Positions 53,180 through 62,130 of a stretch of 64,000 nucleotides of DNA are shown here, piece after piece. The stretch's first letter is position 1, and each line of letters begins with the position of its first letter. Origin of the DNA: Spirosoma terrae (lineage in GTDB: Bacteria; Bacteroidota; Bacteroidia; Cytophagales; Spirosomataceae); assembly GCF_010435915.1 (NCBI RefSeq), contig NZ_JAAFZH010000005.1, positions 1 to 64,000 of the forward strand, written 5' to 3'. The notes beneath the pieces are model-generated. The model worked only from the letters and a program-made list of their open reading frames with translations, was not told where the DNA came from and ran no database searches. A program made the translations under genes and the position numbers.

Positions 53180-53467
53180 ATGCCGATAACATCTTCCACT
53201 CCTGTTAAGAGAGTAGCTAATCAATCATCGTCTGTTTTAGGGCAGGAAACAATTATCCTGAATTACGAAATAGGCAATTATTATGAACTGGACGAATTAG
53301 GGAGTTTTATATGGTCGCAAGTTCCTGATAACGAAGCTATAACTGTTGGGGAGCTGAAAGAAAAAATTCTGGCCGAGTTTGAGGTAGACGAAGCGGTTTG
53401 CGAGGCTGAATTAAAGACATTTCTGGAAGGGCTTTTACATGAACGACTTATCGAAACTACGGTCTAG
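53180..53467 (+). CDS. PqqD-family RiPP recognition element (lasso B1)
   Basis: The 95-residue protein matches PqqD-like RRE proteins: a small three-strand, winged-helix fold that binds the lasso leader peptide and presents it to B2. Visible features are the strand IILNYEIGNYYELDELGSFIWSQV (partial) with the N-x-x-x-x-x-Y/L-D-x-x-G-x-x-I-W pattern, then VGELKEKILAEFEVDEAVCEAELKTFLEGLL (partial). It lies downstream of the precursor and hairpin, and overlaps the B2 gene by 29 bp, which suggests coupling. Confidence 0.9.
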   Translation: MPITSSTPVKRVANQSSSVLGQETIILNYEIGNYYELDELGSFIWSQVPDNEAITVGELKEKILAEFEVDEAVCEAELKTFLEGLLHERLIETTV

Positions 53468-53873
53468 CTTCATGAAATTCTGGCAACTCAACACGCGTAG
53501 AAAAAAAAGCCTGGTTGAAGCGTTGCTGGTATTAAGCGCCTATAAAGTCATACTTATTTTCTTGCCGTTCCGCCATTTTGTCAAGAATGGAAAAAAAACA
53601 GCGATCACTACCGAGTCAGAAGAACGGCTAGAGGATATTATCTGGGCAATTACTGTTCTGGGTAATCGAATGCCATTGGGGTTTACGTGCCTTGTTCAGG
53701 CACTAAGTGTAAAATGGTTGTTGAGAAACAACTATAATCTGCAATTACACATTGGCGTGAGTAAAAGTAACGATCATCAATTTTCGGCACATGCCTGGAT
53801 AACGCATGATGATAAAATTATACTTGGTGGGCAGAAAAATCAGGTTTATGAACCTATTTTAAACTGGAAATAA
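53439..53873 (+). CDS. Lasso-peptide leader peptidase (B2, transglutaminase-like)
   Basis: The 144-residue protein is the B2-type cysteine protease with a transglutaminase fold that removes the leader. The predicted catalytic residues are Cys84 in LGFTCLVQALSVKWLL, His118 in FSAHAWITHDD and Asp124 or Asp125. The N-terminal LVEALLVLSAYKVILIFLPFRHF helix is the family's hydrophobic start (here about residues 24-46), and the LGNRMPLGFTCL stretch matches R-x-x-P-x-G-x-x-C-L. An ATG at 53472 is an alternative start that would give 133 residues and a 4-bp gap from B1. Same operon as B1. Confidence 0.9.
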   Translation: MNDLSKLRSSFMKFWQLNTRRKKSLVEALLVLSAYKVILIFLPFRHFVKNGKKTAITTESEERLEDIIWAITVLGNRMPLGFTCLVQALSVKWLLRNNYNLQLHIGVSKSNDHQFSAHAWITHDDKIILGGQKNQVYEPILNWK

Positions 53874-53894
53874 GTAGTTAGAAGAACGACCTTC

Positions 53895-55073
53895 ATGAAG
53901 AGTAGTCGAAGTCCTGAATTAATTTTATTGCTTATGGCGTGCAGGCTTGAACTGCAGCCTGATCAGAAAAATCAATTGAGTGATTTTCTGGCAACTCATT
54001 CAATTGATTGGGATCGAGTTTACAGGCAGGCAGACCGCCATCGGCTTATACCGTTTTTATACCGTTCATTACAGAACATAGATAATATTCCCTCCGCATT
54101 TATAGACCAACTTCGGCATAGCTATAAAGCAACCGCCATTGATGGTATGGTCAAGATTCAGCAATATCGCTCTGTCGATACGTTATTGTCGGCAAATAAT
54201 ATTGATCATATTGCCTTTAAAGGGATTTATTTATCGGAATATTGCTACCCAGATAACAGCCTACGAATTAGCGGTGATATAGATATTTTAGTGAGTAAAG
54301 ATGACGCTTTATCGACGATTCGCCTTTTACAGGCTAACGGGTATCTATTAACTAAAAAACATACATTATATGTCAATGATGGTGATGGGCGGGTATTAAA
54401 TGATTTATATGAGGTTAGTCTTTTTAAAGCTATTTTTAATAACAATTATATAGATATTGATTTGCATTGGAACATTGTCTGTTTCAATAAGGATTTCGCT
54501 ACGTTTGATCTGAATTATATTCGATCTTTTCCCTGCTACCACACTGAAGTACAGATAATTTTGCTGGTTGCTCATCACGGCGTAACGAATATCTGGCAGA
54601 AAATATACTACATCAATGATCTATATTTCTTAATGAATAATAAAGACATTGATTGGCCCTGGCTGATGAGTCAAATGCGTAACTATGGCATGGAGCGCAT
54701 CTTGCTGGCAGGTTTATACTGGTGTCAGCAAATGTGGGACCTAACGCTTCCACAAGCTATTCTGGATTTGGTACGTAGCAAAGAGGTGAGGCAATTAGTT
54801 TTCGAATACGAAAAGAATTGGGAGCTTGATACGGAAAAAGAATTTAGTCCGCTGGTACTTAGCCAATTCCGCTATTTTGCCGAAGCGCAAAGCCAATTGT
54901 CAAAAAAAGCACGAATTTATAGTACGTTCTGTACAAGCCGTGTGTTCAGGGCCAGTACGTTCAGGATTGGCAAAGAAATCGTGTATATTCCAAAAGAATT
55001 TGGCTTGATAACCGTATTTGTCAGAGCCGCCAGATCGTTTATGGCCTTTTTTACAACTTCCAGATCTGTATAA
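53895..55073 (+). CDS. Nucleotidyltransferase-like protein in the lasso cluster
   Basis: The 392-residue protein has the NTP_transf_5-type nucleotidyltransferase layout: an N-terminal helical region (about residues 1-85), then IDHIAFKGIYLSEYCYPD, and the metal-binding S-G-D-I-D-I-L-V-S at about residues 127-135 (G-D-x-D motif), followed by helical domains with LHWNIVCF and LLVAHHGVTNIWQK. It could modify the lasso peptide, for instance by nucleotidylation, but no activity can be seen directly. Homologues occur in some lasso clusters according to memory. It starts 22 bp after B2, so it is in the operon. Confidence 0.78.
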   Translation: MKSSRSPELILLLMACRLELQPDQKNQLSDFLATHSIDWDRVYRQADRHRLIPFLYRSLQNIDNIPSAFIDQLRHSYKATAIDGMVKIQQYRSVDTLLSANNIDHIAFKGIYLSEYCYPDNSLRISGDIDILVSKDDALSTIRLLQANGYLLTKKHTLYVNDGDGRVLNDLYEVSLFKAIFNNNYIDIDLHWNIVCFNKDFATFDLNYIRSFPCYHTEVQIILLVAHHGVTNIWQKIYYINDLYFLMNNKDIDWPWLMSQMRNYGMERILLAGLYWCQQMWDLTLPQAILDLVRSKEVRQLVFEYEKNWELDTEKEFSPLVLSQFRYFAEAQSQLSKKARIYSTFCTSRVFRASTFRIGKEIVYIPKEFGLITVFVRAARSFMAFFTTSRSV

Positions 55074-55081
55074 GACGGAGT

Positions 55082-57025
55082 CTATTTCTTTTTTGTTGCA
55101 AGAAGATCAAACCAAATCGACGAATAAATAACCCGACTTAAAAGCCAATTGTAGCGCATTTTTTTCTTCGTCGGCATTTTTTCTGAAAAGACAAAATCGG
55201 TGGTTTTTTGAAAAGCTTTCCTGTCTACCATATCCCAGACTGGATTATTGGTTTTCAATAGTATTTCCTGGGTTGCTTCATAGAGTTGCTGGGCAGTTAC
55301 ATGACTGTATTCGACAAAATTAGTTTTGCTGAGCCTGGTATAAACTTCGGACGGGAGAAATGATTGAAGGCCATGCCGAATGAGTCCTCGTCCTCGGCCC
55401 TCATCAAATCGGACTTTTAATGGTGTTGCCACACCTAATTCAATAATCCGTTTGTCGAAAAAAGGAAATGAGTATTGATGGCCATGATAAGCGCCAATAT
55501 GATTTAATTGCTCGTTGCAGATAACATTGTTGATATTCACTATATGACTTACTGAAACATGATGTGCTTTGGTAATATTTTGACTCAATTGATACGTTGA
55601 TCGCTGGTTAGATAAGGTGTATTTTTGTTTGAAATCGTCACTCAAAACAGTGTCTATCCAAGCTCGATGAATCCATTTTTGTTGAGCCCATTTTTTTATG
55701 TATGCAACTAATGATGCATTCGAAATTTCCAGGTATTTTTTCTGATTCTGAAAAGTAGAAAGGACCTCACCGATTGATTTTTCTTTAATTGTCTTCTTTA
55801 GCGAGGGAATAACAAGTGATAAAATATGCTTTTGATATCTTTCGTCATCACTTAACTGCTTCCACTTCGGGCTCATATTAGATAATGTCCGGCCTTTGTG
55901 AGAAACAAACTGACGGTCTGCTTCTTTTAGTGTTTGCCAATCCGCTTGTTCTATTAACTCGTTCAGATAGTCGAATCCTGCTGTAATAACACTATCGCCA
56001 TCATGACCGGTCAGAATAGTATCACAACCGATTTGTTGAGCGGCCTGCGAAACACAGACGTGAAAGCTGGAAGGAATAATAAATTGTTCGGGACGGTCGA
56101 ATTGTTGCGTAATTTCAGTAACCGAACCCAGGACATCGGTCAGCGGGCGTACTGTTTGGTGCAGCGTTTGATGTTTGTTCACAACGGCTTGTACGTACTG
56201 GCTTTCGTCGGTAGAAGCAAGGCCCGAATCGATATTAAATGTGTGTACACTGGGTCTCTGCTGTTGCTTTAGTAGATGCTGAGCCATACTACTAACCGAG
56301 GATGAATCCAGCCCTCCACTCAAATGAGAACCAATGATTTTTTTTTCGCTCATACGAACGTTAACAGCGTGAGAAAAAAGCTGTTGGAACGTATCATGAT
56401 AGTTGGATGCTGTCTTCAACCCGGCAAAGCGGTCCAGATCAATATCCCAATAGGGTTCAACCGTTAGGCTCTGATTGGTGGCCTGAAGGTAATGGCCGGG
56501 CAATACGCTGTAAATACCTTCGTAGAAGGTTTCTTCGCTGTAGTGAACATACGATGTTGGCCAGGTTAGGTACTCCCGAAATTTGCGGTAATTGGGTTGG
56601 CAATCGACGTCGTTCAGCGCTAGCAGTACTTTTATCTCGGAGGCAAAGGCAAAAAAACGACCCGGCGAAAAGGTATAATACAGGGGTTTAACACCCATTG
56701 GGTCGCGTACACAGGTGAGTGCCTGCTGTTGGTTGTCATATACAACGGCGGCAAAGTCGGCATGCAGGGAATTGAAGGTATCCTGTAGCGACGCTTCGAT
56801 GAATGGATTCGCGATCGTTTTTTCAAAAAGATCGGCATCCGCTACGGCCACTTTATGATGGTCCTCATCAACTTCCTGCTTACCATTAAAGGTGATCAGA
56901 GTAGCGTTGCTTAGGGACGTAATGATTGGCTGGCCACGATGTTTCAGCAAAGATGCCATTGTTTCTACGTCGATACTGGTAATGGGCCGACCATCAAATC
57001 GGATTATTCCTGCAATTCCACTCAT
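55082..57025 (-). CDS. Lasso-peptide cyclase (C), asparagine-synthetase-like
   Basis: The 647-residue protein has the asparagine-synthetase B architecture. The N-terminal glutaminase-like domain starts MSGIAGIIRFDG, with Ser2 in place of the catalytic Cys2, and the C-terminal ATP-pyrophosphatase domain has SGGLDSSSVSS at residues 236-246. Loss of Cys2 is usual in lasso macrolactam synthetases, which adenylate a side-chain carboxylate and let the N-terminal amine close the ring. The gene is convergent with the A-B1-B2-nucleotidyltransferase genes; its stop is 8 bp from theirs. Most clusters have C on the same strand. A true asparagine synthetase is less likely given Ser2 and context. Confidence 0.88.
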   Translation of the reverse strand: MSGIAGIIRFDGRPITSIDVETMASLLKHRGQPIITSLSNATLITFNGKQEVDEDHHKVAVADADLFEKTIANPFIEASLQDTFNSLHADFAAVVYDNQQQALTCVRDPMGVKPLYYTFSPGRFFAFASEIKVLLALNDVDCQPNYRKFREYLTWPTSYVHYSEETFYEGIYSVLPGHYLQATNQSLTVEPYWDIDLDRFAGLKTASNYHDTFQQLFSHAVNVRMSEKKIIGSHLSGGLDSSSVSSMAQHLLKQQQRPSVHTFNIDSGLASTDESQYVQAVVNKHQTLHQTVRPLTDVLGSVTEITQQFDRPEQFIIPSSFHVCVSQAAQQIGCDTILTGHDGDSVITAGFDYLNELIEQADWQTLKEADRQFVSHKGRTLSNMSPKWKQLSDDERYQKHILSLVIPSLKKTIKEKSIGEVLSTFQNQKKYLEISNASLVAYIKKWAQQKWIHRAWIDTVLSDDFKQKYTLSNQRSTYQLSQNITKAHHVSVSHIVNINNVICNEQLNHIGAYHGHQYSFPFFDKRIIELGVATPLKVRFDEGRGRGLIRHGLQSFLPSEVYTRLSKTNFVEYSHVTAQQLYEATQEILLKTNNPVWDMVDRKAFQKTTDFVFSEKMPTKKKMRYNWLLSRVIYSSIWFDLLATKKK

Positions 57026-57124
57026 GGTTTCAATTCCTTAATCTACCAATAAAAATACGCTTCTTTTGTATCTTCGCTTTCAGCTCAAATTTACGTTACG
57101 ATACAGTCATTACGTTGCCTGATT

Positions 57125-57826
57125 ATGCTTAAAAATAGTGGCTCCAGGAGTATTTTGCTTGTTATCCTAGTGCTTATTTACGGGAGCTGTCGTCAGAACG
57201 CGGTCGATCCGGCATCCGATGAGAGCGCCTATTTCCCGCTGCAGGCAGGAGATTTTTGGATTTATCAGGTTACGCAGGAAACGTATTCGCCAACAAACCC
57301 TTATACGAAACGAGTTTTTCAGATACAGGAAAAAATTACGGGCACGTATACACAGAAAGGACAAGTGTTTTTTCAGGTCGAAGAGTCCCGGCGTAGTTCT
57401 GATCAGGCGGTCTGGCAGCTCAACGCGCTGAGTACCATTTATAAAAATGTGTCGGAAGTGGTTAGCGTTACCAATAACGTACCCGTTATTACGTTGCTTT
57501 TTCCGGTAGCTCCAACTACCGAGTGGAATACCAATGCGTATAATGCCAGCCCCGATACGTTGCTTCGGTATCGGGATAGCCGACAGCCGTTTTCGCTTGG
57601 GAAGACAACATTCAATCATACCATTTCTGTGGTTGGAGAGAATGATTCCACGCTCGTAACGTTGACGAAAAATCGGCGTGTATATGCCCTGAATGTAGGG
57701 TTAGTCTATCGTGAAAATGCAGCGCTGGCCTATTGCCAGTCGTCGCCCGACTGTATAGGAAAAGCGCAGATCGAATCGGGGACAATTCAGAAATGGGAAC
57801 TTCTTTCGAGTAACCGGCTGCCTTAG
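57125..57826 (+). CDS. Hypothetical lipoprotein (233 aa)
   Basis: The 233-residue protein has a lipoprotein signal ending LIYGSC (Cys22) and a mature domain of ~210 residues opening YFPLQAGDFWIYQVTQE. It is Thr/Asn-rich and beta-strand-like with a conserved-looking FWIYQV start. I know this opening from Bacteroidota exported lipoproteins of unknown function. It is divergent from the lasso C gene, with 99 bp between the starts. Its stop overlaps that of the convergent PorU2-like gene by 4 bp. Confidence 0.75.
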   Translation: MLKNSGSRSILLVILVLIYGSCRQNAVDPASDESAYFPLQAGDFWIYQVTQETYSPTNPYTKRVFQIQEKITGTYTQKGQVFFQVEESRRSSDQAVWQLNALSTIYKNVSEVVSVTNNVPVITLLFPVAPTTEWNTNAYNASPDTLLRYRDSRQPFSLGKTTFNHTISVVGENDSTLVTLTKNRRVYALNVGLVYRENAALAYCQSSPDCIGKAQIESGTIQKWELLSSNRLP

Positions 57827-60800
57827 GGTTGCCAGAGTACTTTGCCTGTTCTGGTTTCCACTCGCCCATCTTTCCAGGTCAACTGGAGCGAATAGGGATA
57901 TAAACCGGCTTGTGCCCCTTGCCAGAGAAAAACCGTACTGCCGGTCGATACCGGGAGAACTGTATCCAGAATCCGGTTACCTGTTAAGGTATAGATCATC
58001 AGCCGGGACTCCACGGGTAAATCCTGTACGTTAAGTGTCAGTTCAAACTTTGTATAAGTGGTTGCTGGATTTGGGTACGTCTGAATGACTATGGGTTCGT
58101 CGGAAGCCAGTGTGTTCACGTTTACTATATACGGTGGCTGAGTTCGATTACCAGCGGCATCTTTACCAACAATAATCAGTTCATAGTTGGTGGCTGGCTG
58201 TAATGATAGCTTGGCCGTTACGTGCAGTTGGTTGGCTGATAGCGATGTGAATGTCAGGGATTGCGCTGGGACTTTCTCCTGATTACAGGTCTCGCACCGT
58301 TTTAAATACATTTCAATGGCACTGGTGTCTTGTGCTGCCAGTGTATTTTCGTCGAGTAAATAAATGTCAATGGTGGGGTTCGTGCCAACAACAGCGTTAT
58401 TCTTTTTCACAGCGCCGTCGATAAATACGTTTAGCGTTGGACTCACCCGATCGGGCAAACTGTTGATTGGATAACTACTGCTGCTTTCGGCTTTAGCCCA
58501 ATCAATGGCCAACGAAGCCGTATTGTTGGTTTTATCCAGTTCGCTGAGCTGGTTTCCGGCATCGATAATTACGTCGATCTTTTTCAGAGTTTCATCCTTG
58601 GCTATTGTATAAACCAGCGTATCCCGATAGCGAAAGGCGTCAGTACGTAGCGTTGTCGTGGTCGAGCCGGCGCTTTTCGTCTGATTTATAGTTATGGGAA
58701 CGGACTGGCCCGCTACAAATTTCCCCAGATTGACTAACGGAATAACCACCTGAACGGAATCGCTGGTTTTAATAGGGCTACCGGCAACCGATGATTGAAT
58801 ATAAATTCCTTTTGAGTCAATCGTATAGTCAGGGTTGGGCAGTGGATAGAGACTCAGAGCAGGATCGCCCTGGAGCAGCATTTCCAGCATAACAGACGTA
58901 TCATACGTACCTGTATTTACCTGGTCGAGTTCCTGATTTAATTGCTGTTGAATTTCACCAAAGGGCCGTCCTAACGTATTGGGCTCAGTAAACAGTTTGG
59001 CATACAGCTTTTGTAGGTATTTTGTTGTGGGCTGTTCATAACTCAGGTAGGAGTGAGCCAGGATCAGCGCTGACCCTTTTTCGGGAGCCAGCAACCAATC
59101 GGTCGATAAGGTATTGAACGTAGAGAAAATCTCACCGACTCCACAGCCATTAAAAATCATGAACGGATAGAATTTATTTCGATACCCGTTCTGAACCGGC
59201 GAGGCAAACCCAAAATTCATGTCGGTGATGGCCGGTCCTGCGTGCCCGAAAAACGTAATCATGCCCACTCCGTCGTTTACCAGCGGAGTAATATTGATTT
59301 GTTCAACCTCTTCATAGGCGTTATTCTTACTAAATGCGCTGACCTCTCCACCGAGTAATCCACTCTTGAAAACGGTACCGAGATTGCTCAGCGTTGACCG
59401 TAAACTCTCGGCTTCTCCCTGCGATTTTCCGCCACTGATGTGAATAATGTGCTTCCGCCATGGTCCGTTGGGAAGCGTATTCTCCATCTGCTTCACTTTT
59501 TCCAGATAGGCTAGTACCTGCTCATTGGTCGTTACGTTTAGTCGGCCGGTAGGAATTGAAGGCGTGTTCTGCGAATGACCCTGTAAGCCAGCGGTGAGCA
59601 GAATATCGGAACCCGGATAGCCGAATGTAGGTACCAGATCGTCTTTGGTTGTTTTGATCAGGTAAGGATAGCTACAGGCCCGACCAACAAGCAGTAGATT
59701 TTTTATGGCTGACTGAGTCTGCATAAAATCGGCGAACCGCCGGATGGCCAACGGGCCTTTCTCGCCGTAATTAAACTGGTCGTAGAGTGAGTCGGCTTCT
59801 ACTACGTATGTTTTGTGGTTACCACCCAGCACCGACGACCGATACGTAGCATACTCATTCGCTGATTGTTTGAGCGTAGCGTGCGTTATCAGTAAGTACG
59901 TAACGTCTTTAGGGAATGTTTGCTGGAAGCGTACGGATTGAATAGCAGCGGGTTTGGCTTGCTGATCGCTCACGAAAATGCTCCGGGAACGTAGCATATC
60001 GTTTACGGCTATCTGCCGTTGTTCGCCCACGGTTTGAATCGGCATAAGTCGACAGTTTGCCTTGTCGGTTATGTCGTAGGCAATCGCTGCGGATGGCGCA
60101 TTTGCAATCGATAAAAGGGCCGCCTGAGTCGATCTGGCGGGCAAATGAAACGTTTTTGATCGTAACCCCGTCATGTCCGTTCGTTGCGGATACGTGAGTT
60201 TTACATACGTAACGGAGAAATTATTGGTGGTATAAAAACCCTGTGGTTTATCGGGCTTGAACCGGAGCGTCACTTGTTCATTCTGAACCGATGCCGGTTC
60301 AAGAGTTTGCTGAAATGTCTGGCTGCTAAACGCGTAGAATTTCAACGTAGTAAACGGCGTAGACGTAACGTTGTCTCGCTGTACCTGAATAGTATGTTCT
60401 GTATTATCACGTCCGTTCACCATGCCTTCTATCGTAATTGGCGTGGTTGTAGTGGCTCTATTGGTAAACTTCAGCTGAACAACACCCACTGAATCGGCGG
60501 TCAGGAGCGGGCCGGACCACCCTTCACCTGGCTCAAAATAACTGGCCTGGATGTAAGGTTCCAGACTTTTTAAGTTATTGAACGTGTATTCGCTGGTGAA
60601 GGCCTGGACGTTTTCCTCCATGTGAAACGGTTCGGCTGTTAACCCCTGCGACGATACGTTCACCTGCGCCATTCGTTTGCCGGTTTGGGTTGGGCTACTG
60701 GTCAGGAAATAATAGGCCTTATCGGAAAATAGGGTTTGGTAAGGGTGCAGCCGTTTCTGGGGCCGATAAACCAGTGAATCAAGACTACCGTCGTTGCCCT

Positions 60801-61095
60801 CTGCGTAAAATTCGATATAATCCTGTGCATCGAATACGCCATCATCTTGTCCCACAACGCGGATTGCTATTTCCTGTCCTCTGAAAAAGAGTTGCCAGTG
60901 GGAAGGATTCGTTTGTAGTAAAGCGGTATTGACCGACTGAATATCCTGATACGTTATCCGGTAAATACTGGCTTTTTCAATGGTAAACTTCAGATATTGC
61001 TGACCAGGCTTTATCCATTCGTTCCCGAATCGATTTTGGGCGTTGATGAACAATGCATTGAAAACGAGGCACGCAATTAGTACCCATTTTTTCAT
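57823..61095 (-). CDS. porU2: C25 gingipain-like peptidase, PorU2-type sortase
   Basis: The 1090-residue protein has a signal peptide (WVLIACLVFNALFINAQ), a large N-terminal beta-rich region, and a peptidase C25 domain at about residues 405-770. The catalytic His is in MITFFGHAGPAI and the Cys in MIFNGCGVGEIFS. A CARDB-like region follows, then a C-terminal sorting domain of about 80 residues (TYPNPATTYTKFELTLN, GNRILDTV). PorU is the sortase that removes CTDs and attaches type IX substrates to A-LPS; a second 'PorU2' form is typical of Cytophagales. It carries its own CTD, so it is itself a type IX substrate or ancestor of one. Confidence 0.88.
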   Translation of the reverse strand: MKKWVLIACLVFNALFINAQNRFGNEWIKPGQQYLKFTIEKASIYRITYQDIQSVNTALLQTNPSHWQLFFRGQEIAIRVVGQDDGVFDAQDYIEFYAEGNDGSLDSLVYRPQKRLHPYQTLFSDKAYYFLTSSPTQTGKRMAQVNVSSQGLTAEPFHMEENVQAFTSEYTFNNLKSLEPYIQASYFEPGEGWSGPLLTADSVGVVQLKFTNRATTTTPITIEGMVNGRDNTEHTIQVQRDNVTSTPFTTLKFYAFSSQTFQQTLEPASVQNEQVTLRFKPDKPQGFYTTNNFSVTYVKLTYPQRTDMTGLRSKTFHLPARSTQAALLSIANAPSAAIAYDITDKANCRLMPIQTVGEQRQIAVNDMLRSRSIFVSDQQAKPAAIQSVRFQQTFPKDVTYLLITHATLKQSANEYATYRSSVLGGNHKTYVVEADSLYDQFNYGEKGPLAIRRFADFMQTQSAIKNLLLVGRACSYPYLIKTTKDDLVPTFGYPGSDILLTAGLQGHSQNTPSIPTGRLNVTTNEQVLAYLEKVKQMENTLPNGPWRKHIIHISGGKSQGEAESLRSTLSNLGTVFKSGLLGGEVSAFSKNNAYEEVEQINITPLVNDGVGMITFFGHAGPAITDMNFGFASPVQNGYRNKFYPFMIFNGCGVGEIFSTFNTLSTDWLLAPEKGSALILAHSYLSYEQPTTKYLQKLYAKLFTEPNTLGRPFGEIQQQLNQELDQVNTGTYDTSVMLEMLLQGDPALSLYPLPNPDYTIDSKGIYIQSSVAGSPIKTSDSVQVVIPLVNLGKFVAGQSVPITINQTKSAGSTTTTLRTDAFRYRDTLVYTIAKDETLKKIDVIIDAGNQLSELDKTNNTASLAIDWAKAESSSSYPINSLPDRVSPTLNVFIDGAVKKNNAVVGTNPTIDIYLLDENTLAAQDTSAIEMYLKRCETCNQEKVPAQSLTFTSLSANQLHVTAKLSLQPATNYELIIVGKDAAGNRTQPPYIVNVNTLASDEPIVIQTYPNPATTYTKFELTLNVQDLPVESRLMIYTLTGNRILDTVLPVSTGSTVFLWQGAQAGLYPYSLQLTWKDGRVETRTGKVLWQP

Positions 61096-61355
61096 ACGAA
61101 CAGAAACTTAATGAATGCGTACTCGTAGTAAGGGAACTCCCAGTTTATCCACACCTGAATCTATCAGGAAAACTGGTTCATTGAATTTTATCAAATATAA
61201 CTAGAAGCGTCGGAAAATACGGTTACCGTAGCGTGTAAAGAGAGCAATTGAAGGATATTTCATGAGGATTGTCAGCCTATTTTGCGGAGTGTGGAAACGA
61301 AACGTTTACATGGAAAACGGAACGTAATGTTCTGTAGCATGGAACCTATAAAAAA
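61096..61355. other. Intergenic region upstream of the PorU2-like gene
   Basis: About 260 bp that must hold the promoter of the minus-strand sortase gene. I found no clear promoter, RNA or hairpin before the YceI terminator. Confidence 0.4.
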
Positions 61356-61383
61356 ACTCCTGACGATACGTATCGTCAGGAGT
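61356..61383 (-). terminator. Terminator of the YceI gene
   Basis: Perfect 14+14 palindrome ACTCCTGACGATAC / GTATCGTCAGGAGT, followed on the minus strand by T6. It lies 28 bp after the YceI stop at 61411. Confidence 0.92.
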
Positions 61384-61410
61384 GTAAAGAAAAAACGAAC
61401 GCTTACAGGA

Positions 61411-61959
61411 TTATGCCTGCTTCGTTACCTGGATGTTCATTACTAACCGTACGTCGTCGCTAACAACTACGCCACCCGCTTCGGTTACGCCATCCCACGA
61501 CAAACCAAATTCTTTCCGTTTGATGGTTCCGGCAACTTCGAAACCAGCTTTGGTTTGACCGTAGAAATCCTGCATCTGACCACCGTATTCGGCTTTCAAT
61601 TTAACCGACTTAGTAACACCACGTAGTGTCAGGTCGCCAACCAGCGTATATTCGTCATCGCTGGTTTTTTTGAATTCGGTTGAGGTAAAGGTCAATTTGG
61701 GGAACTGTTCAGCGTCGAAAAAGTCAGCTGATTTTAAGTGCCCGTCACGTTGTTCGTTACCGGTAGTAATGCTGGCTATGTCGGCTGAGAACGTAATTTT
61801 CGCACCGTCGAAATCGTCGCCCTGGGTTTCGATGTTACCTTCGTACTGACTGAATAAACCCGTGACAGTTGATACCATCAGGTGTTTTACTTTGAATTGA
61901 ACTTCTGAGTGGGAAGGATCGATAACCCAGTTAGTGGCAGTGGTTGTTTGAGTTTCCAT
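61411..61959 (-). CDS. YceI-family lipid-binding protein
   Basis: The 182-residue protein has the YceI lipocalin-like barrel: NWVIDPSHSEVQFKVKHLM opening, then VSTVTGLFSQYEGNI, and the GDLTLRGVTKSVKLKAEY strand with FGLSWDGVTEAGGVVVSDDV at the end. YceI proteins bind isoprenoid or amide lipids. There is no signal peptide, so this form is likely cytoplasmic, unlike E. coli YceI. Two palindromes upstream may be regulator sites. It appears to be monocistronic. Confidence 0.94.
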   Translation of the reverse strand: METQTTTATNWVIDPSHSEVQFKVKHLMVSTVTGLFSQYEGNIETQGDDFDGAKITFSADIASITTGNEQRDGHLKSADFFDAEQFPKLTFTSTEFKKTSDDEYTLVGDLTLRGVTKSVKLKAEYGGQMQDFYGQTKAGFEVAGTIKRKEFGLSWDGVTEAGGVVVSDDVRLVMNIQVTKQA

Positions 61960-61997
61960 GATTTTGATTTAATGAGATATTGCCTGTATGTGCATTT

Positions 61998-62011
61998 AAT
62001 GTATATACATT
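61998..62011. promoter_or_regulatory. Palindrome upstream of YceI
   Basis: AATGTATATACATT is a perfect 14-bp palindrome 39 bp upstream of the YceI start. Its symmetry resembles a dimeric regulator site. Confidence 0.4.
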
Positions 62012-62022
62012 TAATTGTTCGA

Positions 62023-62040
62023 AAATGTTTCAAAACATTT
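62023..62040. promoter_or_regulatory. Second palindrome upstream of YceI
   Basis: AAATGTTT-CA-AAACATTT has 8-bp arms and a 2-base centre, 11 bp beyond the first palindrome. The pair could be operator sites for one regulator; no such regulator gene is adjacent. Confidence 0.4.
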
Positions 62041-62130
62041 AAATTTTTTGAGTAGTAACGGAAGGGAATGCTAATTGTTTTAGGGAAAAGGCTGTTTATC
62101 AGCGTGTTAGGTATGGATTGAGGATGAAAA

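Noticed and set aside
52993..53199. Minus-strand 68-residue frame over the lasso precursor
   Set aside because: Antisense to the precursor with no homology; the plus-strand leader motif and downstream genes decide the strand.
55082..57025. Interpretation as a housekeeping asparagine synthetase
   Set aside because: Ser2 replaces the glutaminase Cys2 and the gene sits with precursor, B1 and B2 genes.
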